Position numbers and translations under genes: made by a program. The notes under the pieces are model-generated. The model was not told the origin of the DNA. It searched no databases and was given only the letters and a program-made list of their open reading frames with translations. From contig JALGPY010000013.1 of assembly GCA_023055425.1 (NCBI GenBank), forward strand, positions 14,855,735 to 14,919,734: a stretch of 64,000 nt of DNA. The letters are read 5' to 3'. How positions within the stretch are numbered: the first letter of the stretch is position 1; each line of letters begins with the position of its first letter. Origin of the DNA: Linanthus parryae. Its lineage: Eukaryota > Streptophyta > Magnoliopsida > Ericales > Polemoniaceae. Of this stretch, positions 23,581 through 35,091 are shown in pieces.

Positions 23581-25568
23581 TAGGTTGATGCTGGCCCTAG
23601 GTCACACAGAGCCTTTTCCGTGTAAGCCTTACCTAGAGTGACCGGAATAACAAAACTGCCAGGATCCTTCCTCTTCCTCGGTAGCCCATTCTTCACACAG
23701 TTGCTCACTTTTGCCGTCAGGTTTATAGTCTCGAAATCGCTCATTCGCCTCCTCCCATACAGAATGTCTTTGAGGAATTTGGCATAAGTGGGCATCTTCG
23801 CCAAAGCCTCAGCAAAGGGTATGTTGATCTGTAGCTTCTTGAACATCTCGAGAAACCTGGTGTAGTCTTTGCTATCATCTCTCTTTCGTGTCTTCAAAGG
23901 GTACGACACCTCCTTGGAGAAAGGTACCATTTCGCCATCCTTCTCGTTCTGCACTGCATCCTGCTCAACCGATCCCTTCGGACGGGAGCGGTCGACTAAG
24001 CTGTTATCCTGGCCAGATATTTTGCGTTCAACTTCTTTCGATTTTTCTGCACGTGTGTGGCTAGGATACTGCGGATCCTGTAGTGGTAATCCACTACGAG
24101 TGGTGATGGCATTGATCTGAGCATGTGGATTACTTACTGTATTCAAGGGAAAGTTTCCTAGCTGTCTTTCCGTTAGCTGCTGTGCTAACTGCCCAACTTG
24201 TACCTCCAAAGCGCGCAGTGACGTTTTGGTCATCTGCACATCGGCTGTCAGGGCATCCGTATGTGCAAACCGGGACTCCATGCTCTGAAACATGGACTCG
24301 ATCTTCTTCATCTGAGAGTCATACTGCTGTGCAGATGGGCCTGACTGAAGCTATTATGTCGGTGCGGACTGCTGAGCTGGTGGTCTGTGCTGGAATCCCG
24401 GTTCATAAATTGCAAAATTCGGGTTTCCGTACCGGAACCCGGATGATCTCTCGTAACCGGTCTGTACCGGCTCGGGTCCCACTGCTGTTGTACGTAATTG
24501 GTATCTTCAGTTCTGAGTTCATCAATGGATGCGTCCAAATCTAGTTCTCCTACTGCTGCAACAGCCTTTTTATCCGAGTAGATTTTCTTAACCAAGTCTT
24601 GAACAATCTTGGCCAGATTATCTATCCGGTCGTCTTCTGCTGGCTCGACTCGGGCCGCTATCCTGCGATCGTCAAACAGTTGAGTGTCCTGATTGGCCAA
24701 CTGCTTCATCAGCTCATAGGCACCGTCTTTATCCACATGGTACAGGAAGTTCCCTCCGGCTTCTCTGTCAATCCTGTCAGCACTCTCCCTGTCTAGGGCA
24801 TGATAGAATACCTGCAGGATCTTCGCATCTCCAAAACCGTGGTTCGGGCATCTCTTCAACAATCTCATCAATCAGTCCCATGCATCTACCACCGTCTCCC
24901 CCATCTTCTGTTTGAATGACAGAATTTCGCTTTGTAACTGAATGACCTGGGAAGCGGGGTAAAATTTGACAGAAAATCCGTGACACATCCCTCCCAAGTC
25001 GTGATGGATCTGGGTGGTCGGTATACGAGCCAGTCTTTGGCAACTCTGTATAGACAATATGGAAAAAGAATTAGCATAAGTGCCTCTGCTTCAACTCCCT
25101 TATACCGGACCTTGTTTCAGTAATCCTCGAACTTCACGATAAAGTCGTCCGGGTCTTCGTCGACTTTGCCATAAAATGGACAGAGGGTCTGCACCGTCTG
25201 GATGGTTGAGGGTTTTATGTCAAATTAGTCCACGGTGATCTCGGGCACCACAATAGCTCGTTCATCCCCCCCCCCCACCCCCCACCCCCCGTAGGGACTT
25301 TGAAATTCTCCACCAACGCCTTTCCAGACCGGTTATATGTCATCTGGTTGTTACGGGCAGCAAAGCCCGCTGTGATAAGCTCTTCGATGTACCGAGCCAT
25401 CCGTGCTGGGGTACGTGTCTCTGGTTCCTCTCGACTGGTTGTCGGGTTTTCAGGACGGTCTCCTTGGTTGTTTGTCATTCTGCTTTCTCGGTTTCTGCGG
25501 TTCTGCTCGGTGTAAAGCTTCTCTGGATTGTCGAGTGGTGGCACCAAATCACGAGGCAATCTGGGCAT
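23581..25568 (-). pseudogene. gag: Gypsy-B gag, frameshifted
   Basis: The minus-strand ATG at 25568 gives MPRLPRDLVPPLDN. The first frame ends near a C-rich tract (25266-25290), at the same gag position where Gypsy-G has lost one base. The capsid continues in pieces through 25077-24880, 24871-24308 and 24311-23581, ending with DFETINLTAKVSNCVKNGL. The family and role are those of Gypsy-C gag. Confidence 0.87.
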
Positions 25569-25686
25569 CAACTAAACAGTCCTGAAGAACGCATATTCAA
25601 AAAGCAGTGAGATAAGAGAAAAATAACGAAATTGAAAAATAAAAAATCTGAAAACTAATTATGATAACTAAATTAACCCTAAATAG

Positions 25687-25704
25687 TCCCAGGCAGCGGT
25701 GCCA
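25687..25704 (-). promoter_or_regulatory. Gypsy-B primer binding site, decayed
   Basis: On the minus strand it reads TGGCACCGCTGCCTGGGA, three changes from the tRNA-Asp site of Gypsy-C. Confidence 0.8.
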
Positions 25705-25710
25705 AAATCT

Positions 25711-27577
25711 TGATGCGCAAACTAACGTGCTATTCGCAAGTATACGAATCGAGTAATATCGGGTGTATTTCAACTAGGGTAATCGTTCCCACGAGGACAA
25801 TTTGAGTTTTTTCAAGTAATCAGATTTAAATTGCAGAGTGTAAAAGGAGGAGTAATTTTGAGAGTGTGGTTACTAACTACGTACTGAAAATAAACAATTA
25901 AAACGTAAATATTTTTTGTGACGTTTTTCTGAAAATCTCGAAGTTTGTAAAATATAAGGTTTGGATACTAGGTCCCGGGATCCCCTAAGGTTTCTTCAGA
26001 TTAATATTATTCGTTTGATATGAAAGCACTCAGCAGTTTTAATTACCCGTGCCACATACCGGTTGTGCAGTAACCTTTCAGATTCCACACGCTATCACGA
26101 TCCTGCAAACTGTCGGATTCCTGTTAAGCTGCCTAAGTCTATAGTCTTGTTCTACGTCTGCTAGGGTTTCTAACCTGTCTTGATGGCCTGGGTTAGATTC
26201 TCCAACAGTTGGTCTATACGTTTAGCTAGCCCTATCTCTCGTTCTCTGGTCGGTCTATCAGGGTAAGGTACTAAATCCTGTATTTTCTTCCAAACCCTAA
26301 CCTGACGTTTTCACCTACAAGCTCGGGTCTGTAGCAATTCTGGTTCGCGACTCCGATCATGCATAAACGATAATAATTAGAGACAGAATAACTGATAATA
26401 CTGTTGAATTAAGATAATGTGATCATGAATCCATATTCAAACTGCATAACAATCTCTGAAAACGAAACCCTAGGTTCACCGAGAACCTAAGTAAAAGGTT
26501 TAGCTACTAAACGACATAACTCAATAACAAAGTTTCTGGAATTAAGAGAGAGAGTAAAAGCAAACTAGGTCTTCGAATGTGGATTCGTGCTTACGTGCTC
26601 TCCGTGATTGCTCCCGAACTTTTGCCTTGGATGTGTCGTGCTAAAACGAGCCCTGAACGAGTCTTTATTCAGTGCTGAAGACGTTTTGGAAACTGCCGAA
26701 ATTACGAAACTGCCACTGGTTAAAATATGTCTCGGAATACGTACTGTCTGTGTATATACGCACAGGGCCTGCGTATATACGCAGGCAGAAACTTCTCATG
26801 TTCCCATTTTCCTCTCTTTCTGCGTATATACACATTATGTTTGCGTATATATGCACAGGGTCAAAGTATATACGCAGGCAGAGACATGCTGTCTTCATTT
26901 TCTCTCCCCTCTTGCGCGTATGAAGCTCCTGTGTGCGTATGAAATCCCCTGGAAAGATTGCTGACCGAATCAGGGCGCCAAAATCCAGACTCGCCTTCCG
27001 AAAACCCGGGACCAGTGCCAAATGACCAAAATACCCCTGGGTCAGAACTGCCCCGGAAATCATCACGAACATGAAACAGCTACTCCCGACTCTTGATACC
27101 TGGAACCGAGACTTCTTACTTGGGCGTGGCCTGTCTCGGACCCACACTTGACGAGAGTCGGTTTTTCAGCCGGACACCGTTTCAGCATTATGACCTGTTT
27201 TCGGAAAGCCCTCGACGTCTTTGTTCTTCTGCCCCTGGTTTTACTTCAAAATTCTCAGTCAAACTCCCGATATCATCAACCGAGCGCATCCTGGTCATTC
27301 TCGGCTTCAGCGTTTTCAGCTTCCTTGGCTCTCGCTCCAGCAATCCTGCTTTATTCGCGGCTTCTGCACAAGTCCTGTTCCTCCGTAGACAACGCGAACA
27401 AGACCCCATGATCATATCTTGAAATGCGTGAAATAAGCAGAAATTTATGAAAAGAACGCAAACATCTCGTTCTTAAAACCAAGGCTTTCCAAGGGTGAAT
27501 TCTGGCTAAAACACAGTTTTCCGACACAATGGCACGTGAAATCAGGCTACAAGATAACCCCTTTTTGGGCGTTATCA
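25711..27577 (-). repeat. Gypsy-B 5' LTR
   Basis: 1867 bp, pairing with 3051-4888. Of five palindromes only 26770-26783 is still perfect. Others at 26748-26761, 26821-26834, 26842-26855 and 26864-26877 are altered, mostly by CpG transitions. The TATA box is also lost. Confidence 0.92.
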
Positions 27578-27582
27578 GTAAG
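27578..27582. repeat. Target-site duplication of Gypsy-B, right copy (GTAAG)
   Basis: Partner of 3046-3050. Copia-A resumes immediately after it. Confidence 0.93.
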
Positions 27583-28716
27583 ACAGTGAAAGGTGTTTGC
27601 AGGCTGTCACCAAGAGCAACGAACATAAATGGTTAATGGATAGTAGTTCCTCCAGACATATGAGTGGCAAGAGATCTTTATTCTCAGATCTAAAAAGCAA
27701 TCTGAAGGATCAATCACACGTGGTGACAAATGAAAATGCAACATATTGGTTATTGGTAAAGTTGGTACAGATTCTGAAAATTTTATTTCTGATGTTTATT
27801 TACTTGATGGCTTGAAGTTAAATTTTCTTAGTGTATCTCAGTTATGTGACAATGGTAACAAACTCATTTTTGACAAAGATAAATGTGTGATGGAAAATGA
27901 GAAATCTGGAGTTTGCATCCTCACTGCTTCAAGGTCAAACAATGTTTATACTTTGCACACTAACAAAGGTTCAGGAAAAAGTCTGAACTGTCTCAAGGCC
28001 TTGAAAGAGGATTCAAAGCTTTGGCATAGAAAGCTTGGACACATTAGCTTACACACTTTTAACAAGTTAGTTGCTAAAGACCTAGTAAGAGGGCCACCCC
28101 CTATCAAGTTCAAGGCTGAAGAAGTATGCAAAGCATGTGCTCAAGGTTAACAGACAAGAAGCTCATTCAAGTCAAAAAAAAAACTTTTGTAAGTACTACT
28201 AGACCCATTGACTTATTTAATATGGGTCTCTGTGGTCCAATGAGAACTCCAACTCCAAAGGGTAAGAAGTACATGTTAGTTACTGTAGATGATTTCTCTT
28301 GAATTACTCCAAAGGGTAAGAAGCTCTTTCTGAATTTTCAAAGCTTTGTAAGGAACTTCAAACATTGAAAAACTTGCCTATTGCTTCTATTAGAAGTTGT
28401 CATGGTAGAGAATTTGATCAACTTGAGTTTGATTTATTTTGTGCTAAGCATGTCATCTCTCACAACTTCTCTTCTCCTAGAACTCCTCAACAGAATGTTG
28501 TTGTTGAAAGAAAGAACATGAATCTTGAAGACATGTCAAGTACAATTCTTCTAGAGAAAAATTTGTGAAAATCATTTCGGGCAGAAGCTGTGAACATTGC
28601 CAACTATATACTTAATAGGTGTTTGATTAGGACAGTTCTGAATAAGACTCCTTATGAGCTTTTCAAAGGAAGAAAGCCAAACATCTCTTACTTCAGAACT
28701 TTTGGTTGCACTTGTT
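27583..28716 (+). pseudogene. Copia-A protease, GAG-pre-integrase and integrase start
   Basis: A protease block near 27640-27670 reads MDSSSSRHMSGK, where Copia-D has MDSGCSRHMSGK, so the DSG active site is lost. The GAG-pre-integrase module follows (LWHRKLGHISLHTFNKL, CKACAQG). Integrase remnants (SCHGREFDQLEFDLFC, RTPQQN-type block, YELFKGRKPNISYF) run until 28716, where Copia-E is inserted. An internal piece of integrase near 28300 is deleted or duplicated, and several stops are present. RT, RNase H and the 3' LTR of this copy are not in the window. Confidence 0.85.
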
Positions 28717-28957
28717 TGTAGAGTTTTGTGATGGATTACGCAGCGGAGATAAACAAACAATCATCAATACAAGACCCTCCAAGGATCACGAGTCTAGATA
28801 TTATAACGATAGTAAGGGTTTGAGTATCATGCTACCTTTTGGTTCTCCTTTGATGACTTCACTCATGAAAAGTATTCACGTATCTATGGCTAGTCCACTC
28901 CTAGAATTGAATCTGGATCCTTCAAGCCTTTGTGCTAGCTAGGGATTAGGGAAGAAT
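28717..28957 (-). repeat. Copia-E 3' LTR, distal part
   Basis: Starts TGTAGAG at the exact point where Copia-A stops matching Copia-D, and ends at the TSD of Copia-D. It rejoins 39104 (GAAGAATAAGAA then GATCACGC). No gene inside. Confidence 0.68.
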
Positions 28958-28962
28958 AAGAA
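28958..28962. repeat. Target-site duplication of Copia-D, left copy (AAGAA)
   Basis: AAGAA before the LTR TG is repeated at 39099-39103 after the LTR CA. Confidence 0.92.
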
Positions 28963-30221
28963 TGTAAGTTCATAGGTTTCACATGATTAAAATATCAGAG
29001 CAATTTCAAGGCCTTGAAACATTTTTCAAAGCCTTGAATTAACATTCAAAGCCTTGAAACTGTCTGTCCAGTATGCATATGCTACGGGGGAGTTCTTCTG
29101 ATCTTATTCTAGCTCTCTCACCCCTATAATTGTTCAGTTATTACTTCATGATGAAAAAAAAAGCTTAGATTCACTTAGACTTCATCTGATTAGTATGTTT
29201 GACTTAGTTTGCAGGGAAAGTTCATTTCCTATTTTATAGGGTTGGTTTCCTAACTTGAGTTTTGCAAGAAAGGAAATACTGAGAGATTGTGATTCTATGA
29301 TCAATCAAATACTCATGACAGCTTCTCAATTCGTTTAAAGACAAGATCAGCTCAATATATTTGAAGATTCTGACCAACTATCCATTGGAGAAGACTGTTA
29401 GAGAAGTCAAAGTTGTTACCTAATAAACAGGAAACTTTGTTGCTGAAAATCAGGAAGATTTGCTGATCATTTGAGCAGTATGAATGGATATCAATACAAA
29501 GAATCTGACACACAACTCAACGGGTAAAAACAGAGACACATTCAAGGATTACCAAGCATCAAATAAGCATCATTCACTCAATCCTACTCTAAGAAGAACA
29601 CTGCATTCTCACTGCAGTTTCAGTTCATGTGTTCTTTTGTTCTGTATTTAATTTGTATATCATTCATATACTACTTCTAGCTCTCATTCCCAAGGATTTT
29701 TCAAGGTAAACAATAGAGAATTCTGAGTTAATCAGTTAGCTAGAGCAGGTACTAGATAGGTTAGTGAGAACCACAAGCTGTAACAGAGTAAGGCATATCT
29801 CTGTGCTTGAGATCAAGGGATTAGCTTTTGATTAATAAGAATGGTATTGAAAATCCTGCAGGGAGAAGATCCCGGAGGTAGAGACGTAGGTCCAAGTGAA
29901 CTAAACTCTATATATCTTGTGTCTCTTGCATTCATCTATCTCTCTTTTACTTTGGTTTGCACAACTTTCAAACTAGTCTCATTTCAAGGTTTTGAAACTC
30001 TTTTCAAGGCCTAGAAATAGACTTGTCTATCTTACAAAAATCAGTTTTCCACTTCAAAGGCTTGAAACTTGTTTCAAGGCCTTGAACTTCTTTACTACTT
30101 CACATAAACTCTTATTCTTTCAAGTTTTGCAAAAAATTGGCATACTCTATTCAACCCCACCCCCCCCCCCCCCGTTCTAGAGTATTTGTACTGCATTTGT
30201 ACCTGCCTACTCCCCTTTTCA
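28963..30221 (+). repeat. Copia-D 5' LTR
   Basis: 1259 bp, TGTAAGTTC to CTTTTCA. TTTCAAGGCCTTGAAA-type palindromes occur at both ends (29004-29019 perfect; 29977-30085 cluster). A C-run of 14 lies at 30160-30173. Confidence 0.92.
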
Positions 30222-30223
30222 AT

Positions 30224-30235
30224 TGGTATTAGAGC
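30224..30235 (+). promoter_or_regulatory. Copia-D primer binding site (initiator tRNA-Met)
   Basis: TGGTATTAGAGC has one C-to-T change from the perfect site. It lies three bases after the LTR. Confidence 0.9.
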
Positions 30236-30270
30236 TTGTATCAATGTATAGATTTAACCATCTGGTGATC

Positions 30271-32430
30271 ATGAGTACTGCAGGTGATGGTGGTTTCTCT
30301 CAGGGAAGAGCTGCTAACAGACCTCCTCTATTCTGTGGAGACAATTTTGTCCACTGGAAAGCATTGATGAAGATGTTCATCAGTGATCAAGATGTTGAAC
30401 TTTGTACTATCATTTATAAGGGTCCTCATACATTCTACTCTAAAAAGGATGGGATTAAAACCCCCAAGACAGAGGACTTACTTACTACCTCTGAATTAGA
30501 ACAATATTCAAAGAACTATAGAGCTATGAACTTATTGTATTGTGCTTTGAGTGCAGATGAATTTAACAGGATATCTGGATGAAAAACTGCCAAAGAAATA
30601 TGGGAAAATCTTGTGGTAACCTTTGAAGGAACCAATCAAGTCAAGCAAACCAAGATCAACATACTTATCATGCAATATGAGCTATTCAAGATGAATGTAG
30701 ATGAATCCATCAGAGAGATGTTCAAGAGATTTACTGACATAGTCAACAATCTTGACTCTCTGGGAAAACACATCTCAAATGAAGAGAAAGTAAGAAAGAT
30801 CTTGAGAAGCCTTCCCAAAGCCAAATGGGAATCAAAGACTACAGCTAGGGATGGAAATGCGGTTCGATCCGATCTGAAATCCGAGTGATTCAATTTGAAT
30901 GGATCGAGTTATCCATTAAAAAACGGATCGGATATGGATATTAAAAATCAAAATTCGATCCGTATCCGGATTCGATCCGAATATATTAGGATATCCGACC
31001 CGAAAGGATCCGAACACACATAGCTTTACAAAAATATCCTTAGAGTTATGAAAACAATTATATTATTCCCTACATATATATAAACACATTACACAAATCA
31101 CTACACATTATGTTTTCAGGCCTGAAGAAAATATTCTACTATGGTTATGGACAATTTTAGTGTTGTTTTGATTGAATTTGTAGACAATTTTAGATATTTC
31201 TGGTGACTTAAACCTTTGAATGGCTTGCTTATATTTCTTCATAGATTTACGTTTGTCATATTGGTACAATATTTTTAATACATTTTTATTTTTTTAGGCA
31301 GATTTTTTTGGTGTGGTGATTCTTTTTACGCATTTTTCTGAATTTTTTGTCTATTTTTTTTGAGAAGTAACATGCTCAGGATCCGAATCTAGATCCGAAT
31401 CAGATCCGTTTATGGAGATTTGGATTGTCGAATCGAATACAGATATTGCAAATTAAATCCGGTCAGAATTCGATCCGAATCCGTTTAGGATCCGGTCGGA
31501 TTTGGATCGAATATGGATCCACTTATTTTGATCGGATTTGGATATGGATTTAGGTGGATCTGATCCGAATCCGATCCATTGCCATCCCTAACTACAGCCA
31601 TAGAAGAAGCTCAATATCTATCATCTCTATCATCTCTGCAGGACATTTGACCAGAGACTGTCCACGCAAGAAAAGGAAACAATTTCAAAAGAAGGACCAT
31701 GACAGAAGAAAGAAAATTATGGTAGCTTCATGGAGTGATTCTGATTCCTCCAGTGATTCTGAATCTGAGGAAGAACAAGCAAATCTTTATCGTATGGCCA
31801 AGAAAGAAGAAATTTCTGAAAAGAACATTGAGGTAATGGTAAAGTGTCTGATTTCATTTCCTACAGAATTTCTCTCAGATTATCTCAAATATATGCTTCT
31901 AAATGAAGAGGACTAACTGAAATAGATCAGATCTTTAAGAGAAAAAGTCCATGAGCAAGCAAAAGAAAACTTGGAACTTGTCTGTCAAAATCAAATCCTT
32001 GAAATTTCTCAGAAGAAAACTAACAAGGATTTCAAAGCCTTGAAAACCAGTTTCAAGGCCTTGAAAACTCAAGTCAAAGAAGTAGTCACTAAGAAATCAA
32101 TTTTGAGTGATATCTTTATAACTCTAAAACATCATTGTGATGATTTGGAGAAACAAAAGACTAATCTTACTGAGAAATTTCAAGATGCCAAGAAGATTAT
32201 GACAAGACTTGCTGGCTTTGAACAGAGTTTAAATCTGATTCTTGGAGGAAACTTACAGTCTATTCACAAAACTGGTATTGGATACAATCTAAACTTTCCA
32301 AAGAAGAACAATACTAGATTTGTGAAGGCTAACAACAAGACATCTCCAAAATATCATTACTGAAACAAGATTGGTCATGTTAAGATGACTTGTCCTTTTA
32401 GAAGAAGAGACCCTTGAGGAACACTTTTTC
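30271..32430 (+). pseudogene. gag: Copia-D gag, interrupted by a MITE
   Basis: The ATG at 30271 opens the copia gag (PPLFCGDNFVHWKALMKMF). A TGA near 30580 replaces a codon, and the frame then continues (KTAKEIWENLVVTFEG) to the MITE at 30846. After the MITE, about 330 nt present in Copia-A are missing, including the first half of the zinc knuckle. The remaining knuckle end GHLTRDCPRKKRK, an acidic Ser/Asp/Glu tract and a coiled coil with FKALKTSFKALKT (31971-32363) follow. A second knuckle is spoiled by a stop near 32361. Confidence 0.87.
30846..31590. mobile_element. hAT-type MITE (745 bp) inside Copia-D gag
   Basis: The termini are TAGGGATGGAAATG and, inverted, TAGGGATGGCAATG, typical of hAT elements. 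An 8-bp TSD, ACTACAGC, lies at 30838-30845 and 31591-31598. The subterminal 150-200 bp on each side are dense with GGATCCGAAT/GGATCGGATATGGAT-type repeats, and the middle is AT-rich with no coding potential. It is therefore non-autonomous. Confidence 0.92.
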
Positions 32431-32579
32431 ATTTCAACTCAAAGGACAAGTTAGACAGATTTGGGTTCCTAAAGGGGTTAGACCACCTAACATGGTTGAC
32501 CCTAAATATGAATTTAAATTCTACACTTGGTCTAACAGCTGGATAAGGCAGTGAATGGTGTTTGCAGGATGTCACCAAG

Positions 32580-33173
32580 AGCAAGGATCAAAAGTGGTTT
32601 ATGGACAGTGGTTGCTCAAGACACATGAGTGGAAAGAGATCTCTTTTCTCATAATTGAAAGAGAAATCTGAAGGATCTATCACACTTGGTGACAAAGGCA
32701 AATGCAGCATTTTGGTTATAGGTAAAGTAGGTACAGACTCTAAGAATTCTATTTCTGATGTTTACTTAGTTGATGGCTTGAAATTTAATCTACTTAGTGT
32801 ATCTCAATTATGTGACAATGGCAACAAAGTTATCTTTGATAAAGTGAAGTGTGTGGTGCAAAATGAGAAATCTAGAAATTGCATTCTCACAGCCTCTGGA
32901 TCAAACAATGCTTATACCTTTCACACTAGCAAAGTTGCAGGAGAAAGCTTGAAGTGTCTCAAGGCCTTGAAAGAGGATTCAAAGCTTTGGCACAAAAAGC
33001 TTGGTCACATTAGCTTGCATACTTTGAAAAAATTAATCTCCAAAGACCTGGTAAGAGGATTACCATCTATTAAGTTCAAATATGATGAAGTATGCAAAGC
33101 TTGTGCTCAGGGTAAGCAAACCAGAAGCTCATTCATGCCAAAGAAGTTTGTAAGTACTACTAGACCTATTTAA
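32580..33173 (+). pseudogene. pr: Copia-D protease and GAG-pre-integrase domain
   Basis: MDSGCSRHMSGK at 32601-32636 holds the aspartic protease DSG triad. A TAA at 32652-32654 interrupts it, and the same frame then continues (DVYLVDGLKFNLLSVSQLC). The GAG-pre-integrase module has LWHKKLGHISLHTLKKL and CKACAQGKQTRSSF, the H..H..C..C zinc site leading into integrase. It would cut the polyprotein. Confidence 0.88.
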
Positions 33174-33182
33174 TTACTTCAC

Positions 33183-34079
33183 GTGTATCTCTTTGGTCCT
33201 ATGAGAACTCCAACTCCAAGAGGTAAGAGGTATATGCTTGTTATTGTAGATGAATATTCTAGATTTACTTGGGTTATGTTTCTTAGAGAAAAATCTGAAG
33301 CCCTCTCAGAATTTTCAAAGCTTTGCACAGAACTTCAAACCTTGAAAAACCTACCTATTGCTTCAATCAAAAGTGATCATGGTAGAGAGTTTGATCAGTT
33401 GGAGTTTGATTTATTTTGTGCTAAGAATGGTATCTCTCCTAGAACTCCTCAACATAATTGAGTTGTTGAAAGAAAGAACATGACTCTTGAAGATATGTCA
33501 AGAACAATGCTTCTAGAAAACAAGCTACCAAAACACTATTGGGCAGAAGTTGTGAATACAGCAAATTATATTTTGAAAAGGTGCTTGATCAAAACTATCT
33601 TGAATAAGACTCTCTATGAACTATTCAAAGAGAGGAAGCCAAACATTTCTTATTTCAAGCCTTTTGGATGCACTTGTTATGTCCACAACAATGGAAAGGA
33701 CAATTTGGGTAAGTTTGATGCAAGAAGTGATGAAGGTATCTTTCTTCGTTACTCTCTTACTAGCAAAGCTTATAGAGTTTATAATAAAAGAACCAAGCTG
33801 GTTGAAGAAAGTATTCATGTTATTTTTGATGAAAGCTATGATAGTTCTTTGAGTAAAAGTTTTGCAGACTTGATTCTGAACAAGCATGAATCAGAAGAAG
33901 AAGCTGAAATCTCACTTGGATTCAAGAAATATTCAGAAGGAAACAGAAGGCATTTTCAAGACCTTGAAAATAGGTCTCAAGGACTTGAAAATAGAGTTCA
34001 AAGCCTTGAAAAGGATGATCAGAAAGATATGAGTGATGGCTACTACTTCAAGACCAGAAAAGCAATATGGAGAGCCTAA
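33183..34079 (+). pseudogene. int: Copia-D integrase
   Basis: The catalytic core has D in IVDEYSRFTWV, D in IKSDHGREF and E in VVERKN, with a TGA near 33461 replacing the Gly before VVER. The copia C-terminal region follows (KRKPNISYFKPFGC-like, then GKFDARSDEGIFL and YRVYNKRTKLVEESIHV). The tail contains three 7-residue repeats of FQDLENR type (33955-34015) encoded by palindromic DNA motifs. The reading changes frame near 34033-34079 before reverse transcriptase. Confidence 0.9.
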
Positions 34080-35091
34080 ACCTTGGTCTCCAAGAAAGAG
34101 ATTCAAATATCTTTCATCACATCCAGTTGACAACATCATTTCTAATCCAACTACTAGTACACAAACAAGATCACGATTGAAAAATCTTTGTGCTTTTAAT
34201 GCTTTTATCTCTCTTGTAGAACCTAAATTTGTGAAGGAAGCATTACAAGAAACTGACTGGATAATAGCTATGCATAGTGAAATCAATGAGTTTGAAAGAA
34301 ATAAGGTGTTGAACTTAGTTCCGCCACCTACCAATCAGTATGTCATTGGTACCAGATGGGTGTTCAGAAATAGATTGGATGAAAATGGCAAAGTGATCAG
34401 GAACAAAGCAAGGTTAGTTTCTCAAGGTTACAAACAAGAAGAAGGTATTGATTATGAGGAAAGCTTTTCTCCTCTTTCCAGGTTAGAAGAAATTAAAATT
34501 TTACTTTCTTTTGCATCTTACAAGAACATGAAACTATTTCAAATGGATGTGAAGTGCATTTTTAAATGGATACTTTCAAGAAGAAGTTCATGTTGCACAA
34601 CCTCCTGGTTTTGAAAATAACAAGTTACCAGATCATGTTTACAAACTTGACAAAGCTCTGTATGGTTTGAAACAAGCTCCAAGAGCTTGGTATGAAAGAT
34701 TGTCAAAATTTTTACTTGAAAATTATTTCAAAAGAGGATTATTAGACAAGACCCTTTTCATAAAGACTCGTGAGAAAGATTTACTTGTAGTTCAGATTTA
34801 TGTTGATGATATTTTATTTGGAGCTACTAATGATCTATTGATCAACGAATTCTCAAGTCTTATGAGCAGAGAATTTGAGATGAGCTTGATGGGAGAGTTG
34901 AACTTCTTTCTTGGACTTCAAATGCATCAGATGAAGAAGGTTATTTTTCTACATCAAAGCAATTACACTAGGGACTTGTTGAACAAGTACAATATGTCTC
35001 AATCTAAATAAATCAAGACCCCTATGAGTTCTACACTGTCCTTAGACAAGGATGAATCTGGTAAGAGTATTAATGTGAAAGAGTATAGAGG
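34080..35091 (+). pseudogene. rt: Copia-D reverse transcriptase, N-terminal and palm
   Basis: Contains EINEFERNKVLNLVPPP, GTRWVFRNRLDENGKV, YKQEEGIDYEESFSPLSRLE and MKLFQMDVK (catalytic Asp). A frameshift occurs near 34555. It then continues with ALYGLKQAPRAWYERL and IYVDDILFGATN (YVDD active site near 34800). A TAA at about 35009 follows NMSQSK, and the solo LTR breaks the gene at 35091. Confidence 0.91.

Larger units (their letters stand above)
3051..27577 (-). mobile_element. Gypsy-B: Athila-like LTR retrotransposon, split by Gypsy-C
   Basis: The element is on the minus strand. In its own direction it has a 5' LTR (27577-25711), a tRNA-Asp-type PBS, gag, protease (broken by Gypsy-C at 23440/10039), reverse transcriptase, RNase H, integrase, a noncoding 3' region, a polypurine tract and a 3' LTR (4888-3051). 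Termini are TG...CA with a 5-bp TSD. Without the nested Gypsy-C it is about 11.1 kb. Unlike C it has no env-position gene. The LTRs differ at many sites, and pol has stops and a damaged catalytic motif, so it is an old, dead copy. Confidence 0.93.

Noticed and set aside
1..34079. Copia-A and Copia-D as one element
   Set aside because: Both have their own gag, protease and integrase segments, and D has its own LTR pair and TSD.
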